Assembly: GCA_017441505.1 (NCBI GenBank)
Contig: JAFRXL010000030.1
Location: 83,215 to 147,214, forward strand
Length of the DNA stretch: 64,000 bases
Source of the DNA: Ruminococcus sp.
GTDB lineage: Bacteria > Bacillota > Clostridia > Oscillospirales > Ruminococcaceae
Reading direction: 5' to 3'
This document shows, in pieces, positions 9,001 to 15,855 of this stretch. The position numbers were made by a program, and so were the translations under genes. Under the pieces are notes generated by a model. It saw nothing but the letters and a program-made list of their open reading frames with translations. It did not search any database and was not told the origin of the DNA. The first letter of the stretch is position 1; every line of letters starts with the position of its first letter.

Positions 9001-9323
9001 CAGTAAATGGCTCAACATGGGTGAATAACTACAACAGCGTTATGGGCGACTGCCTTAGAAATTCAGCTTCTGTTACAGCAACAGGAAAGAGTACATCAGC
9101 TAATTCAAGAGTTAGCCTTGTAGGCAGCGACGGCAAAGTTATAGTTTCATTCGTCCTCGGAAAGAGCGTATCCAATTTCTATGCCGGCGGAGCTAATGCA
9201 AAGAGCGGTTCAGCTTTCTACACCGGCGGTACAGTGAGCGGCGGTACAGAATTAAGCTCTACTGACGGCAAGCAGGTCGTTTATATCGGCGGCACACTCT
9301 CAAACGGTACAAAGCTTGGATAA
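6030..9323 (+). CDS. Secreted beta-helix carbohydrate-binding protein with N-terminal dockerin
   Basis: 1,097 residues from ATG 6030, which lies 9 nt after AAAGGAG; the in-frame TTG at 6021 is too close to that site. A signal peptide ends near residue 32 (PEASA). A type I dockerin follows: a Ca-binding loop at 42-63 (GDANCNGEV, then MNDAVLLMQ) and a degenerate second loop at about 86-110 (ADVYERGSGITTMDALSI, then QKYLIGK). Dockerins plug proteins into a cellulosome scaffoldin by binding a cohesin. The rest resembles the right-handed beta-helix carbohydrate-binding family typified by Cthe_2159 of Clostridium thermocellum, apparently in two copies (about 125-490 and 500-890) with repeated INGG, DDAIHC and DGIK turns, and two Gly-rich inserts. 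The dockerin is N-terminal, whereas it is commonly C-terminal. No glycosidase motif was seen. Binding of pectin- or cellulose-like glycans is inferred. Confidence 0.88.
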   Translation: MKNRKFKNLITGLSAFCVAASAIPFIVPEASAADTVSDKVYGDANCNGEVKMNDAVLLMQAIANEDVYGINGTDTNHLTEKGADLADVYERGSGITTMDALSIQKYLIGKVTLPESFKEGYTDPISTDTFIHLKNTSITVEGEYAEVNGTTVTISHSGTFYIDGTLDDGQIVVAIPDETVDPETVKIFLNGVNITGKSAPAILISNAENTSINLVDGTENTISDGDTAYSGDNLGTAVIEAKDDLTIKGGDLGTGSLTLTANTQDGIVCNNDIKINGGNITINALNATDEANGINGKKSLTVKSGSLTVEAEGDGIKSSKGNVEITGGTISIKAGNDAVQSGTTIDISGGDIVAGGDRGLTSATGLNISGGNVYATATDNQTDETLMSGTTQTTVLFNCIDDATNTKDGTWKKANTIVPGEKKVEYTKKYKYVLISDSAINGMRSSSFTNLSSGAKVTYTDENGQHDLFQLSPGVNVFDNVDPSGTLIPQSSSPTSDEYTITLSGTSINTNAPADVASINNNVLTISKEGVFTVTGEGTGSQIIVNVDKTAYPDSVVELDLAGMSLTNTSTAPIYVESIGDEVQIVAKKDTVNTISDGTTHSQTYTDSDGNTNTVEGSIFARDDIKFKGTGTLTVNGNQDDAIVCKNDIKIYNGNITVNAVDDGIRGKDSVTIGNDAKSDGSAVDYSSLKLTVNTKTSGDGIKSTATDTDSDKSYGVVTINGGTVDIHSYADGIQAEQEFIMNGGDVSIYTYQGSTYTGTGSSSGSGSTGGWGGRPGGGGGMQDGNSNKVDISAKGIKAVGLYDEAGTTWQSKGNITINGGTLNINSSDDAIHCGGDMFLYGGTYTLASADDAAHSDHNLTIGKGSANTYDDVMITVTKAYEGIEGQNITQNSGTVLVTSTDDGFNAAGGADGSGGGNQGGPGGFQWGQGGMSTSGGSYLMTFNGGLALVNISDGDHDGFDSNGDIKMNGGYQISNGSEPFDCGDSGNSVSVNGSTWVNNYNSVMGDCLRNSASVTATGKSTSANSRVSLVGSDGKVIVSFVLGKSVSNFYAGGANAKSGSAFYTGGTVSGGTELSSTDGKQVVYIGGTLSNGTKLG

Positions 9324-9334
9324 ATATTACTCCG

Positions 9335-9532
9335 GCAATTAAATATCTATAAAACGACGAAGTCGGCAAAAAAGGGATTCCAAAAGGTTTATTAACCCTT
9401 TGGCGGGAAGGTGTATGAGGAAGGGCAGAGCCCTTCCTAAGAAGCAGTACAGCGAGCAAAGCAACGCTGTACGAACCGTCCGCATCATTTTCCTCGGCTT
9501 GACCGACGTAAATTTTATCAATATTTTAATGC
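9335..9532 (+). repeat. Structured intergenic repeat, copy 1
   Basis: About 198 bp. Imperfect terminal inverted repeats (GCAATTAAATATCTATAAAA on the left; its counterpart GCATTAAAATATTGATAAAA as the reverse of the right end). Internal hairpins include GAAGGGC/GCCCTTC and GTACAGCG/CGCTGTAC. It is nearly identical to the copies at 12040-12298 (same orientation) and 13868-14061 (inverted). No coding capacity. Probably a MITE-like or RNA-forming dispersed repeat; the ends are approximate. Confidence 0.85.
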
Positions 9533-9583
9533 TATATTAATAATATAAACATCAAGGAATACATCCTTTTAACCATATCGTAA

Positions 9584-9618
9584 AAAGCACCTCTGTTCAT
9601 AGCGAGCAGAGGTGCTTT
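9584..9618 (+). terminator. Hairpin downstream of the dockerin gene
   Basis: 12-bp perfect stem AAAGCACCTCTG / CAGAGGTGCTTT with an 11-nt loop. Only a short T run follows, so termination strength is uncertain. The preceding A run would make it a fair minus-strand terminator too. Confidence 0.5.
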
Positions 9619-9637
9619 AGTTATATTGCAGATATAA

Positions 9638-9809
9638 GGCAACACCGCACAAAGCCCGCCTGACGGCTTTGCACTGAATCTACTGGCATATTTTCCGTCA
9701 TCTTGCACAGAAATCCCTTGACATACGTCAGTATGCCTGCGGAATTTCTATACAATCTGACGAAAAATCTGACTGCGTATCTTCAGCACAAGCTTTGTGC
9801 GGTGTTGCC
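9638..9809. mobile_element. 172-bp foldback MITE-like element
   Basis: Perfect 18-bp terminal inverted repeats (GGCAACACCGCACAAAGC and its reverse complement), flanked by ATAA on both sides (possible 4-bp target duplication). The interior is also self-complementary around a CATAC-GTCA-GTATG centre, so the whole element folds into one long imperfect hairpin. No ORF. It begins 10 bp beyond the VanW-domain gene's stop and may act as its terminator. Confidence 0.75.
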
Positions 9810-9819
9810 ATAAATTCTT

Positions 9820-10650
9820 TCATCTTATCTGGTCCTGAGGTATAAGACTATAATCGAACATTACCTCAGAGTGGTTATCGAGAACAAGCTGACGAGCCAC
9901 TATCTTCCCGTCAGAACGATCAATTACATTCTTATATATCTTGGATATTCTGTAGTACTTATCGCCTTCTTTGTGGAAGTGATGATCTTCTTCAGAAAGT
10001 TCAAAACGGTATATAAAAGGTCTTTCGCTTCTGAGCTCGCCGTGGAGCTCCTCATCGTCACACCAGAGCAGGAGCTGTATATCCTGATCTGAATTGTTCT
10101 TGAAGCGGTAGTCTATGTAATTGTAGCTAACGGATGTACCTGAGCTGAAAGGCACACGTTTTCCCTCATCGGGAGCGAGTGCATCTGAGTGGCTGTGAAA
10201 CTCGGTAACTTTAAGTGGACTATGAAGTACCATTCGGTGAATAGTATTGCTGAGATTGCAAAGTCCTCCGCCAATACCCGGTTTAAGGACATTGCCCTCA
10301 ATAACACGACCGTCCTTATATCCCTTACGCTTTGTAGTTTTACCTACAGTCTTCCAGAAAGAGAAAGTCTCTCCCGGGTGGATTATTATACCATTTATCT
10401 TAGCACAGGCAAGGCGGATATTCACTGCTTTATTCTCCTGCAAAGTAATATCGATACCCTTTCCACGCTTGATAAGATGAGAGCTCTGCTCCGAGATAAC
10501 ATTCGGGAGCTTATGTTTCGAGTGGCTCTTGGCAATCTTATCCTTGCTGAGCATATCCTTTACGTGACGCTTGCAGATCTCTTTCTGAGCAGAGATCGCA
10601 TAACAGGTAGGATTAATATCGCAAAAAAGCACATCTTTTTTCCAAAGCAT
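9820..10650 (-). CDS. VanW-family protein
   Basis: 276 residues from the ATG at 10650 (MLWKKDV). Longer versions would run into the upstream gene, whereas this start lies 17 bp after its stop behind AGAAGGGA. The VanW domain is clear: the HPGETFSFWKTVG block, GGRVIEGN-like sequence, GIGGGLCNLSNTIH and the FHSHSDA segment. VanW proteins occur in some vancomycin-resistance clusters and widely in clostridia; their biochemical role is unknown. No signal peptide or lipobox is visible. It is last in an operon with the YqeG-like phosphatase and a TIM-barrel protein; no vanHAX genes are nearby, so resistance is not implied. Confidence 0.85.
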   Translation of the reverse strand: MLWKKDVLFCDINPTCYAISAQKEICKRHVKDMLSKDKIAKSHSKHKLPNVISEQSSHLIKRGKGIDITLQENKAVNIRLACAKINGIIIHPGETFSFWKTVGKTTKRKGYKDGRVIEGNVLKPGIGGGLCNLSNTIHRMVLHSPLKVTEFHSHSDALAPDEGKRVPFSSGTSVSYNYIDYRFKNNSDQDIQLLLWCDDEELHGELRSERPFIYRFELSEEDHHFHKEGDKYYRISKIYKNVIDRSDGKIVARQLVLDNHSEVMFDYSLIPQDQIR

Positions 10651-10667
10651 GATAAAAACTGTCCCTT

Positions 10668-11207
10668 CTATTTTACATCTATGCCGCCGAACCTGCGGTG
10701 ACATCTGCTGCTGTGTCTCCATAAAAACAGCAGCAGCTTTTCAATATATCTTTTTTTGCCTATCTTCTTTTCCTCCGGAAGCTTTATGTAATGCACAAGT
10801 ATACTTGAAATACCGCACCTGTTAGCTCCGAGAATATCTGTGAACACCTGATCTCCTATGACAACGGCTTCTTTGCGGTCTGTACCAAGTTTACGCAGAG
10901 CCTCCTTATATCCGCCGGTCTCAGGTTTTTCAGCGTCACACACGTAAAATGTATCGATATTCTTAATAAATCTCTGGACTCTTTCCTCGTCATTATTTGT
11001 GAGCAGGACTGTTTTAAGTCCGATAGAATGAATTTTTCTGAACAGCTCATCTATCTCCGGAGTAGAGTCATCACCGTGATGAACAAGGGTATTGTCAATA
11101 TCAAAAATAATACCTCTTATCCCCTTGGAATATAGCTTTTTATAATCTATCCGGAATACGCTTTCCGCATATTCATCCGGAAAATACTTTGATATGAGAG
11201 TTCTCAT
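10668..11207 (-). CDS. yqeG: YqeG-family HAD phosphatase (subfamily IIIA)
   Basis: 179 residues from ATG 11207, which overlaps the upstream stop (ATGA) and has AGGGGAG in front; an alternative start at 11231 is less likely. The HAD nucleophile motif is FDIDNTLV (Asp36/Asp38), followed by VLLTNN (motif II), EKPETGGY (motif III Lys region) and GDQVFTDILGAN (motif IV), the classic YqeG pattern. The family is proposed to act on phosphatidylglycerophosphate or related phosphates; the substrate is not established here. Middle gene of a three-gene operon. Confidence 0.9.
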   Translation of the reverse strand: MRTLISKYFPDEYAESVFRIDYKKLYSKGIRGIIFDIDNTLVHHGDDSTPEIDELFRKIHSIGLKTVLLTNNDEERVQRFIKNIDTFYVCDAEKPETGGYKEALRKLGTDRKEAVVIGDQVFTDILGANRCGISSILVHYIKLPEEKKIGKKRYIEKLLLFLWRHSSRCHRRFGGIDVK

Positions 11208-11878
11208 TCTTCTCCCCTCATATACCTGCAAACCTTATCTATCTGCTCCTTGAAGCTTCCATCGAACTTATTTTCAAAGAATGCACCGCCGATAGTGAAC
11301 GAATATGGAGCAGCAGCTTTAAGCTCGTCAAGTTTCTGGTAGCTGTTCACGCTTCCTGCAATACATATCGGAGCGTTTACCTCAGCAACCAAACGGCGGT
11401 TAAGCTCTACAGCATCACCGGTATATCTATATCCAAGCAGGTCTATACCGTAAACACCTTTCGCAATATAACTTTTAGCTTCTGCTATCATATCGTCTAT
11501 CTCGCCGTCAAGAATAGAGGGACGTCCTGTGATACGTCCGACGAAAGGCATATATTTTATACCATTGCTGCGGCATATCTCGTTTACGGAATCATAGTAC
11601 ATAGTTCCCATGAGAACATCACAACCGCACTCAACAGCCATTTCCGCTCCCTGTATGCACTTTATCTCAGTATAGGCAACAACTTCGAGCACTGTAGTTT
11701 TTCCGCAGCGTTTCATATAAGAATAAAGCTCTTTCATTTTTTCAAGCGGAAGCGTCTCCTCTTTGAAGCCCCACATCTGAGCCTCAGAATCACGGCATTG
11801 CTCAAATATCTCATATGCATTATCAACTGTCCTGTCGTTATGAGTAAGCATAACTACCAATTCAGGGGTACTTTTCAT
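11204..11878 (-). CDS. Uncharacterised TIM-barrel protein
   Basis: 224 residues. The alternating strands and helices and the C-terminal CIAGSVNSYQKLDELK then FTIGGAFFE block look like the phosphate-binding end of HisA/TrpC-type (beta/alpha)8 barrels. Other features are GMAVECGCDVLMGTMYY-like and GIDLLGYRY strands. I do not recognise the specific family and no substrate can be named. It is first in an operon with yqeG (4-nt overlap) and the VanW gene, behind the consensus promoter at 11974-12002. Confidence 0.65.
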   Translation of the reverse strand: MKSTPELVVMLTHNDRTVDNAYEIFEQCRDSEAQMWGFKEETLPLEKMKELYSYMKRCGKTTVLEVVAYTEIKCIQGAEMAVECGCDVLMGTMYYDSVNEICRSNGIKYMPFVGRITGRPSILDGEIDDMIAEAKSYIAKGVYGIDLLGYRYTGDAVELNRRLVAEVNAPICIAGSVNSYQKLDELKAAAPYSFTIGGAFFENKFDGSFKEQIDKVCRYMRGEE

Positions 11879-11973
11879 ATTTTATCAACCCAGTTCCTTT
11901 TTGATAAGGACCTGTCCGCATCAGAAATTTGCTGACAGACCCTAAAATTTATTCACTAACTAAAAATCACTAT

Positions 11974-12002
11974 ATTATAACATAAATTATTAACTTTGTC
12001 AA
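11974..12002 (-). promoter_or_regulatory. Sigma-A promoter of the TIM-barrel/yqeG/vanW-like operon
   Basis: Minus strand: TTGACA (11997-12002), 17-bp spacer, TATAAT (11974-11979). Perfect hexamers, about 95 bp upstream of the first start codon. Confidence 0.8.
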
Positions 12003-12039
12003 ATATCGGCAATTTTTGTCATTAAGCAACATTATTCCA

Positions 12040-12298
12040 GTAATTAAAAAATCTATAAAACGACGAAGTCGGCAAAAAAGGGATTCCAAAGGGTTTCCAA
12101 CCCTTTGGCGGGAAGGTGTGCGAGGTTACCCCTACCAGTGGTAGGGGATGTCAGCTTGCTGACAGGGGTGGCTGGACCCGATTAGGGTGGGCAGAGCCCT
12201 TCCTAAGAAGCAGTACAGCGAGCAAAGCAACGCTGTACGTACCGTCCGCATTGCTTGCCTCGGCTTGACCGACGTAAATTTCATCAATATTTTATTGC
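12040..12298 (+). repeat. Structured intergenic repeat, copy 2 (with 61-bp insert)
   Basis: Same orientation as copy 1 but about 259 bp. Extra sequence lies between the GTGTGCGAGG and GGGCAGAGCCC blocks (about 12125-12188) and contains two further palindromes (CCCCTACCA/TGGTAGGGG and TGTCAGC/GCTGACA). The rest matches copies 1 and 3, including the perfect CCAAAGGGTT/AACCCTTTGG stem. Confidence 0.85.
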
Positions 12299-12308
12299 CA
12301 CATTATTA

Positions 12309-12337
12309 ATGACAAAACATCATTAATGTGATATAAT
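12309..12337 (+). promoter_or_regulatory. Promoter of the flippase gene
   Basis: ATGACA (12309-12314), 17-bp spacer, TATAAT (12332-12337), immediately outside the right end of repeat copy 2. Confidence 0.65.
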
Positions 12338-12364
12338 ATTAGCATATTATATCCGGAGTGTGAC

Positions 12365-13795
12365 ATGATGAATAAATACAGAAAACTGGCATTCAATACA
12401 GTTATTTTTGCGATAGGTAATTTTAGTTCTAAAATATTTTCGCTTCTTTTAAATAATCTTTATACTAAACATATAAGTCCGTCAGGATTCTACAGCAAGA
12501 CTCTGCTTGAAACGATCGCTCTTTTCATGCTTCCGATCTTCACCTTTTCACTGACAGAAGCTATAGTCCGCTATGGACTTGATAAACGCTATGACAATAA
12601 GCAGGTCTTCACTACAGCCTCTGTTCTGACTTTATCCGGACTTACAGCAATGATTTTTATTGCTCCTATGCTGCAATTCGTCCCATTGCTCCGACCTATC
12701 AGAGGATATATGATATTGCTCATAATATATATCTTCACCTCGGCTTTAAGAGCTTTATGTTCGCAGTTTGTAAGGTCAAGGGACATGGTAAAACTCTTCT
12801 CTTTCGACGGCATCCTCACCACTTTCACTCTCCTTATATTCAACCTTATATTTATTTCCGGAATGGGTCTCGGAGTAAAAGGCTTCATGCTCTCGACAAT
12901 TCTCTCGGACGCTCTTTCGGCAGTATTCCTGTTTACAGTTGCAGGACTGAAAAGCTATTTCTCTATAAATTCTTTCAGCAAAAAGCTCGGCAAAAGTATG
13001 CTCCGCTTCACGCTGCCGCTTGTGCCTACGACAGTTATGTGGACTTTCACGGGTTTCTCGGACCAGCTCTTCATCGGAAATATGCACAGTGACGGAGTAT
13101 TTCTCGGTGAAAATGCTGCCGGAGTCTATGCCGCTGCGACTAAAGTCCCGAACCTTATTTCAATGCTCTCGACTATCTTCTTTCAGGCTTGGAATATGTC
13201 AGCTATAATGGAAAACGACTCAAAAGACAGGAATATCTTCTATGAAAAGGTATACTCAGCCTATGAAGCGATTTTGTTCATCGGCTCTGCCGGACTTATC
13301 ATACTGCTGAAACCTATATCTGCTGTACTCATAAACTACAACAGCTTTCCGGAATACAGGGATGCTTACCTGTACACTCCCCTGCTCATTGCCGCCGCCG
13401 TATTCACCTGCTTCGACCTCTTCCTCGCAAGCATATATACAGCCACAAAACATACTAAAAACGCCTTCTGGACTATATTTGCTGTATGCATAGTCAATAT
13501 CATCCTAAACTACTTCCTTATCCCGTGCTGGGGCATTCAGGGAGCTGCTCTTGCTACTTTCATGAGCTACCTGCTCTGCTACTGCATCAGAATGATAGAC
13601 GCAAGATACTATGTACCCTTTGGCTTCTCACCCGTCCGCATTACTGTGAACACCTCACTTCTGCTGGCGATGTGTGCATTTATGATATTCCAGCCTGTAT
13701 GGTATATGTTATGGCTCGTAATGCTCGCTGCGGCAGTATGCATCTTCAACTTTGTTCCGCTTACAGCGACTGTTAAAAAAATACTTAAAAAATAA
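12365..13795 (+). CDS. Polysaccharide flippase (Wzx/MOP superfamily)
   Basis: 476 residues, almost wholly hydrophobic with about 12-14 membrane segments and short polar loops. The N-terminal FAIGNFSSKIFSLLL-type segment and the late SYLLCYCIRMIDARYYVPF region are typical of the polysaccharide-biosynthesis (RfbX/Wzx) branch of the MOP superfamily, which flips lipid-linked oligosaccharides across the cytoplasmic membrane. ATG 12365 (or 12368) follows a CCGGAG ribosome-binding site. No glycosyltransferases adjoin it, which is unusual for a Wzx gene. Instead it is bracketed by inverted copies of the structured repeat (copies 2 and 3), which suggests a transposed or rearranged segment. Confidence 0.85.
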   Translation: MMNKYRKLAFNTVIFAIGNFSSKIFSLLLNNLYTKHISPSGFYSKTLLETIALFMLPIFTFSLTEAIVRYGLDKRYDNKQVFTTASVLTLSGLTAMIFIAPMLQFVPLLRPIRGYMILLIIYIFTSALRALCSQFVRSRDMVKLFSFDGILTTFTLLIFNLIFISGMGLGVKGFMLSTILSDALSAVFLFTVAGLKSYFSINSFSKKLGKSMLRFTLPLVPTTVMWTFTGFSDQLFIGNMHSDGVFLGENAAGVYAAATKVPNLISMLSTIFFQAWNMSAIMENDSKDRNIFYEKVYSAYEAILFIGSAGLIILLKPISAVLINYNSFPEYRDAYLYTPLLIAAAVFTCFDLFLASIYTATKHTKNAFWTIFAVCIVNIILNYFLIPCWGIQGAALATFMSYLLCYCIRMIDARYYVPFGFSPVRITVNTSLLLAMCAFMIFQPVWYMLWLVMLAAAVCIFNFVPLTATVKKILKK

Positions 13796-13867
13796 AAGCT
13801 GAGCCATGCTATACCTTTACTCACTCACTTGACATTAGCTTCACTTTCTGTTAATATTACTTATGTA

Positions 13868-14061
13868 GCAAAAAATATTGAAAAATTACGTCGGTCAAGC
13901 CGAGGAAAGAAATGCCAACGGTTCGTACAGCGTTGCTTTGCTCGCTGTACTATTTCTTAGGGAAGGCTCTGCCTTCCCTCGTACACCTTTCCGCCAAAGG
14001 GTTGAGAACCCTTTGGAATCCCTTTTTTGCCGACTTCGTCGTTTTATAGATATTTAATTGC
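13868..14061 (-). repeat. Structured intergenic repeat, copy 3 (inverted)
   Basis: About 194 bp, reverse complement of copies 1 and 2, with the same ends and hairpins (CCAAAGGGTT/AACCCTTTGG, GGAAGGC/GCCTTCC, GTACAGCG/CGCTGTAC). Together with copy 2 it forms a large inverted repeat around the flippase gene. Confidence 0.85.
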
Positions 14062-14106
14062 TGAAGTAATAATTATTACATATATTTTTATAAAGGGGTG
14101 GTCTAC

Positions 14107-14823
14107 ATGAAAGCATTGATCTCTGCTGCCGTTCTTCCGGCAATATTCCTGCTCATGTACGTAAGAAAAAAAGACAAGATAGAAAGTGAACCGGTCGGAC
14201 TTGTAATAAAGCTCTTCATTTACGGCGGTATTACGGTCATTACCGCAATGATAGCGGAGACGATCGGACTAAGTCTTATAAAAAATGCTCTGGATGAGGA
14301 TACCATACCGTATCTCATTGTTGAATATTTCGTTGTTGTCGCCGGTTCAGAGGAAGCCGGAAAATATTTCGCAATGAAACATTGCACTTGGAGGTCTCCG
14401 GAGTTCAATTATACATACGATGCGATAGTTTACGCAGTCGCAACATCTCTTGGTTTTGCCGCAGCTGAAAATATACTCTATGTTCTTCAGGGCGGTCTGG
14501 AGATCGCATTGCTGCGTGCTCTCACAGCTGTACCGGGTCACGCTGTGTTCTCTGTTTTCATGGGTTATCACTACGGACTCGCCAGAAAAGCTGCTGCCCG
14601 TGGGGATTATTCCAGAGAGAGTTCCCAGCTTACAAAAGCCTATATCATGCCGGTGTTGATGCATGGTTTCTATGATTTCTGCCTCGCTGTAGGTTCATGG
14701 GAATTTATAGTAATATTCATTGTTTTCTATGTCGGAGCTGTCATTTATGCCTCACGAAAGATCAATAAGCTTTCAAGAGAGGATGCTCCGGTAAATGAAA
14801 ATTATTATATAAATAACTACTGA
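14107..14823 (+). CDS. PrsW-family intramembrane metalloprotease
   Basis: 238 residues from ATG 14107, 8 nt after AAAGGGG; the GTG at 14098 overlaps that site. Six or more membrane segments. PrsW hallmarks are present: SEEAGKY (Glu82, Glu83, Lys86), an AAAEN segment, VPGHAVFS, and a late MHGFYD, which together supply Glu and His ligands for a metal. Family members cleave anti-sigma factors or other membrane proteins (PrsW of B. subtilis cleaves RsiW). No sigma/anti-sigma pair is adjacent, so the substrate is unknown. Monocistronic, with a terminator after it. Confidence 0.88.
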   Translation: MKALISAAVLPAIFLLMYVRKKDKIESEPVGLVIKLFIYGGITVITAMIAETIGLSLIKNALDEDTIPYLIVEYFVVVAGSEEAGKYFAMKHCTWRSPEFNYTYDAIVYAVATSLGFAAAENILYVLQGGLEIALLRALTAVPGHAVFSVFMGYHYGLARKAAARGDYSRESSQLTKAYIMPVLMHGFYDFCLAVGSWEFIVIFIVFYVGAVIYASRKINKLSREDAPVNENYYINNY

Positions 14824-14881
14824 TACGCAAATAATTTCAAGGTCACCGCTGCTGATGACCTTGAATAGTTCACAAAAAAAT

Positions 14882-14919
14882 CAGCCTGAAAGAGTTACTT
14901 CTTTCAGGCTGTTATTTTT
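14882..14919. terminator. Terminator between convergent PrsW and sufB genes
   Basis: 11-bp perfect stem CAGCCTGAAAG / CTTTCAGGCTG with an 8-nt loop and TTATTTTT after it on the plus strand. It also covers the end of sufB. A second palindrome (TTCAAGGTCA with a matching TGACCTTGAA arm) lies just upstream at 14837-14866. Confidence 0.85.
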
Positions 14920-15844
14920 ACTTTAAGAATCCGTTTATTATCTGCTCCTCAGCTTCAGACTCAGTAAGACCAAGAGTCATGAGCTTTATGAGCTGCTCAC
15001 CGGCTATCTTACCGATCGCAGCTTCATGTACAAGAGCTGCATCGATATGATTTGCTTCCAGTGAAGGAACAGCAAGTATCCTGCCGTTGTCCATAATGAT
15101 AGAATCACACTCGGTATGACCTGTGCAGGCAGCACTGCCGACTATACAAGCGTCAAACTTCTGGTATGAATCATCTCTTGCAACAGAACGTGATACTACA
15201 TCAGCACTTGAACCGTCCTCATTGAGCTCGACTTTATATATACTATAAGCCTGCTGTTTTCCGTGAGTCATAAGACGCTCACGCACTACAAGCTTAGCAT
15301 CCTTTTTAAGTTCTGCAATAGTTGTTCTGTTTGTAGAGTCAACACCTTTTATCTGTACCATTTCCATTTCAACGGTACTTCCCTCTTCCATGTACACCTC
15401 AGTAACAGGATTGAGGATACGCTGACCGCTTCCGTCTCCGGAGCCATAGTGCTTTTCAACATAGCGTATCTTGGAATTCTTGCCTACATAGAAACGGTGG
15501 ATACCGTCATGCTGAGAATCCTGAGAGCCGCAGTTGTCTATACCGCATCCAGCAACGATAAGAACATCACAGTCCTCACCGATAAAGAAATCGTTGTAAA
15601 CAGTTTCTTTAAGTCCGCTTTCGCTGAGGACTACCGGAATATGGATGCTTTCATTTTTTGTACCCGATTTTACTCGAATATCTATACCGCTTTTTTCAGT
15701 TTTAGTCTGAATATCTATATTTGCTGTAGTACTTCTTCCTACAGACTGTCCATTGGCACGAAGGTTATAAGCTCCCTCAGGTATATCATGAAGGTCAGCG
15801 ACCTCTGCCAATAATCTTTTCTGTACTGCATCAAGATCAGCCAT
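14918..15844 (-). CDS. sufB: SufB/SufD-family Fe-S cluster scaffold protein
   Basis: 308 residues, shorter than SufB of full SUF operons (about 465-495), missing much of the N-terminal region. It carries the SufBD right-handed beta-helix core and the conserved C-terminal pattern: VGSAACTGHTECDSI with the key Cys residues, followed by VPSLEANH and an LVHEAAIGKIAGEQ segment. With SufC it forms the scaffold on which Fe-S clusters are built in the cytosol. Only sufC and sufB are present, 11 bp apart, without sufS, sufU or sufD. This matches the two-gene 'minimal SUF' (SMS) arrangement described in anaerobes and archaea. Confidence 0.9.
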   Translation of the reverse strand: MADLDAVQKRLLAEVADLHDIPEGAYNLRANGQSVGRSTTANIDIQTKTEKSGIDIRVKSGTKNESIHIPVVLSESGLKETVYNDFFIGEDCDVLIVAGCGIDNCGSQDSQHDGIHRFYVGKNSKIRYVEKHYGSGDGSGQRILNPVTEVYMEEGSTVEMEMVQIKGVDSTNRTTIAELKKDAKLVVRERLMTHGKQQAYSIYKVELNEDGSSADVVSRSVARDDSYQKFDACIVGSAACTGHTECDSIIMDNGRILAVPSLEANHIDAALVHEAAIGKIAGEQLIKLMTLGLTESEAEEQIINGFLK

Positions 15845-15855
15845 AATACACCTCC

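Noticed and set aside
9820-10650. Vancomycin-resistance locus
   Set aside because: Only a VanW-domain protein is present; no vanH, vanA/B ligase, vanX or vanRS genes nearby.
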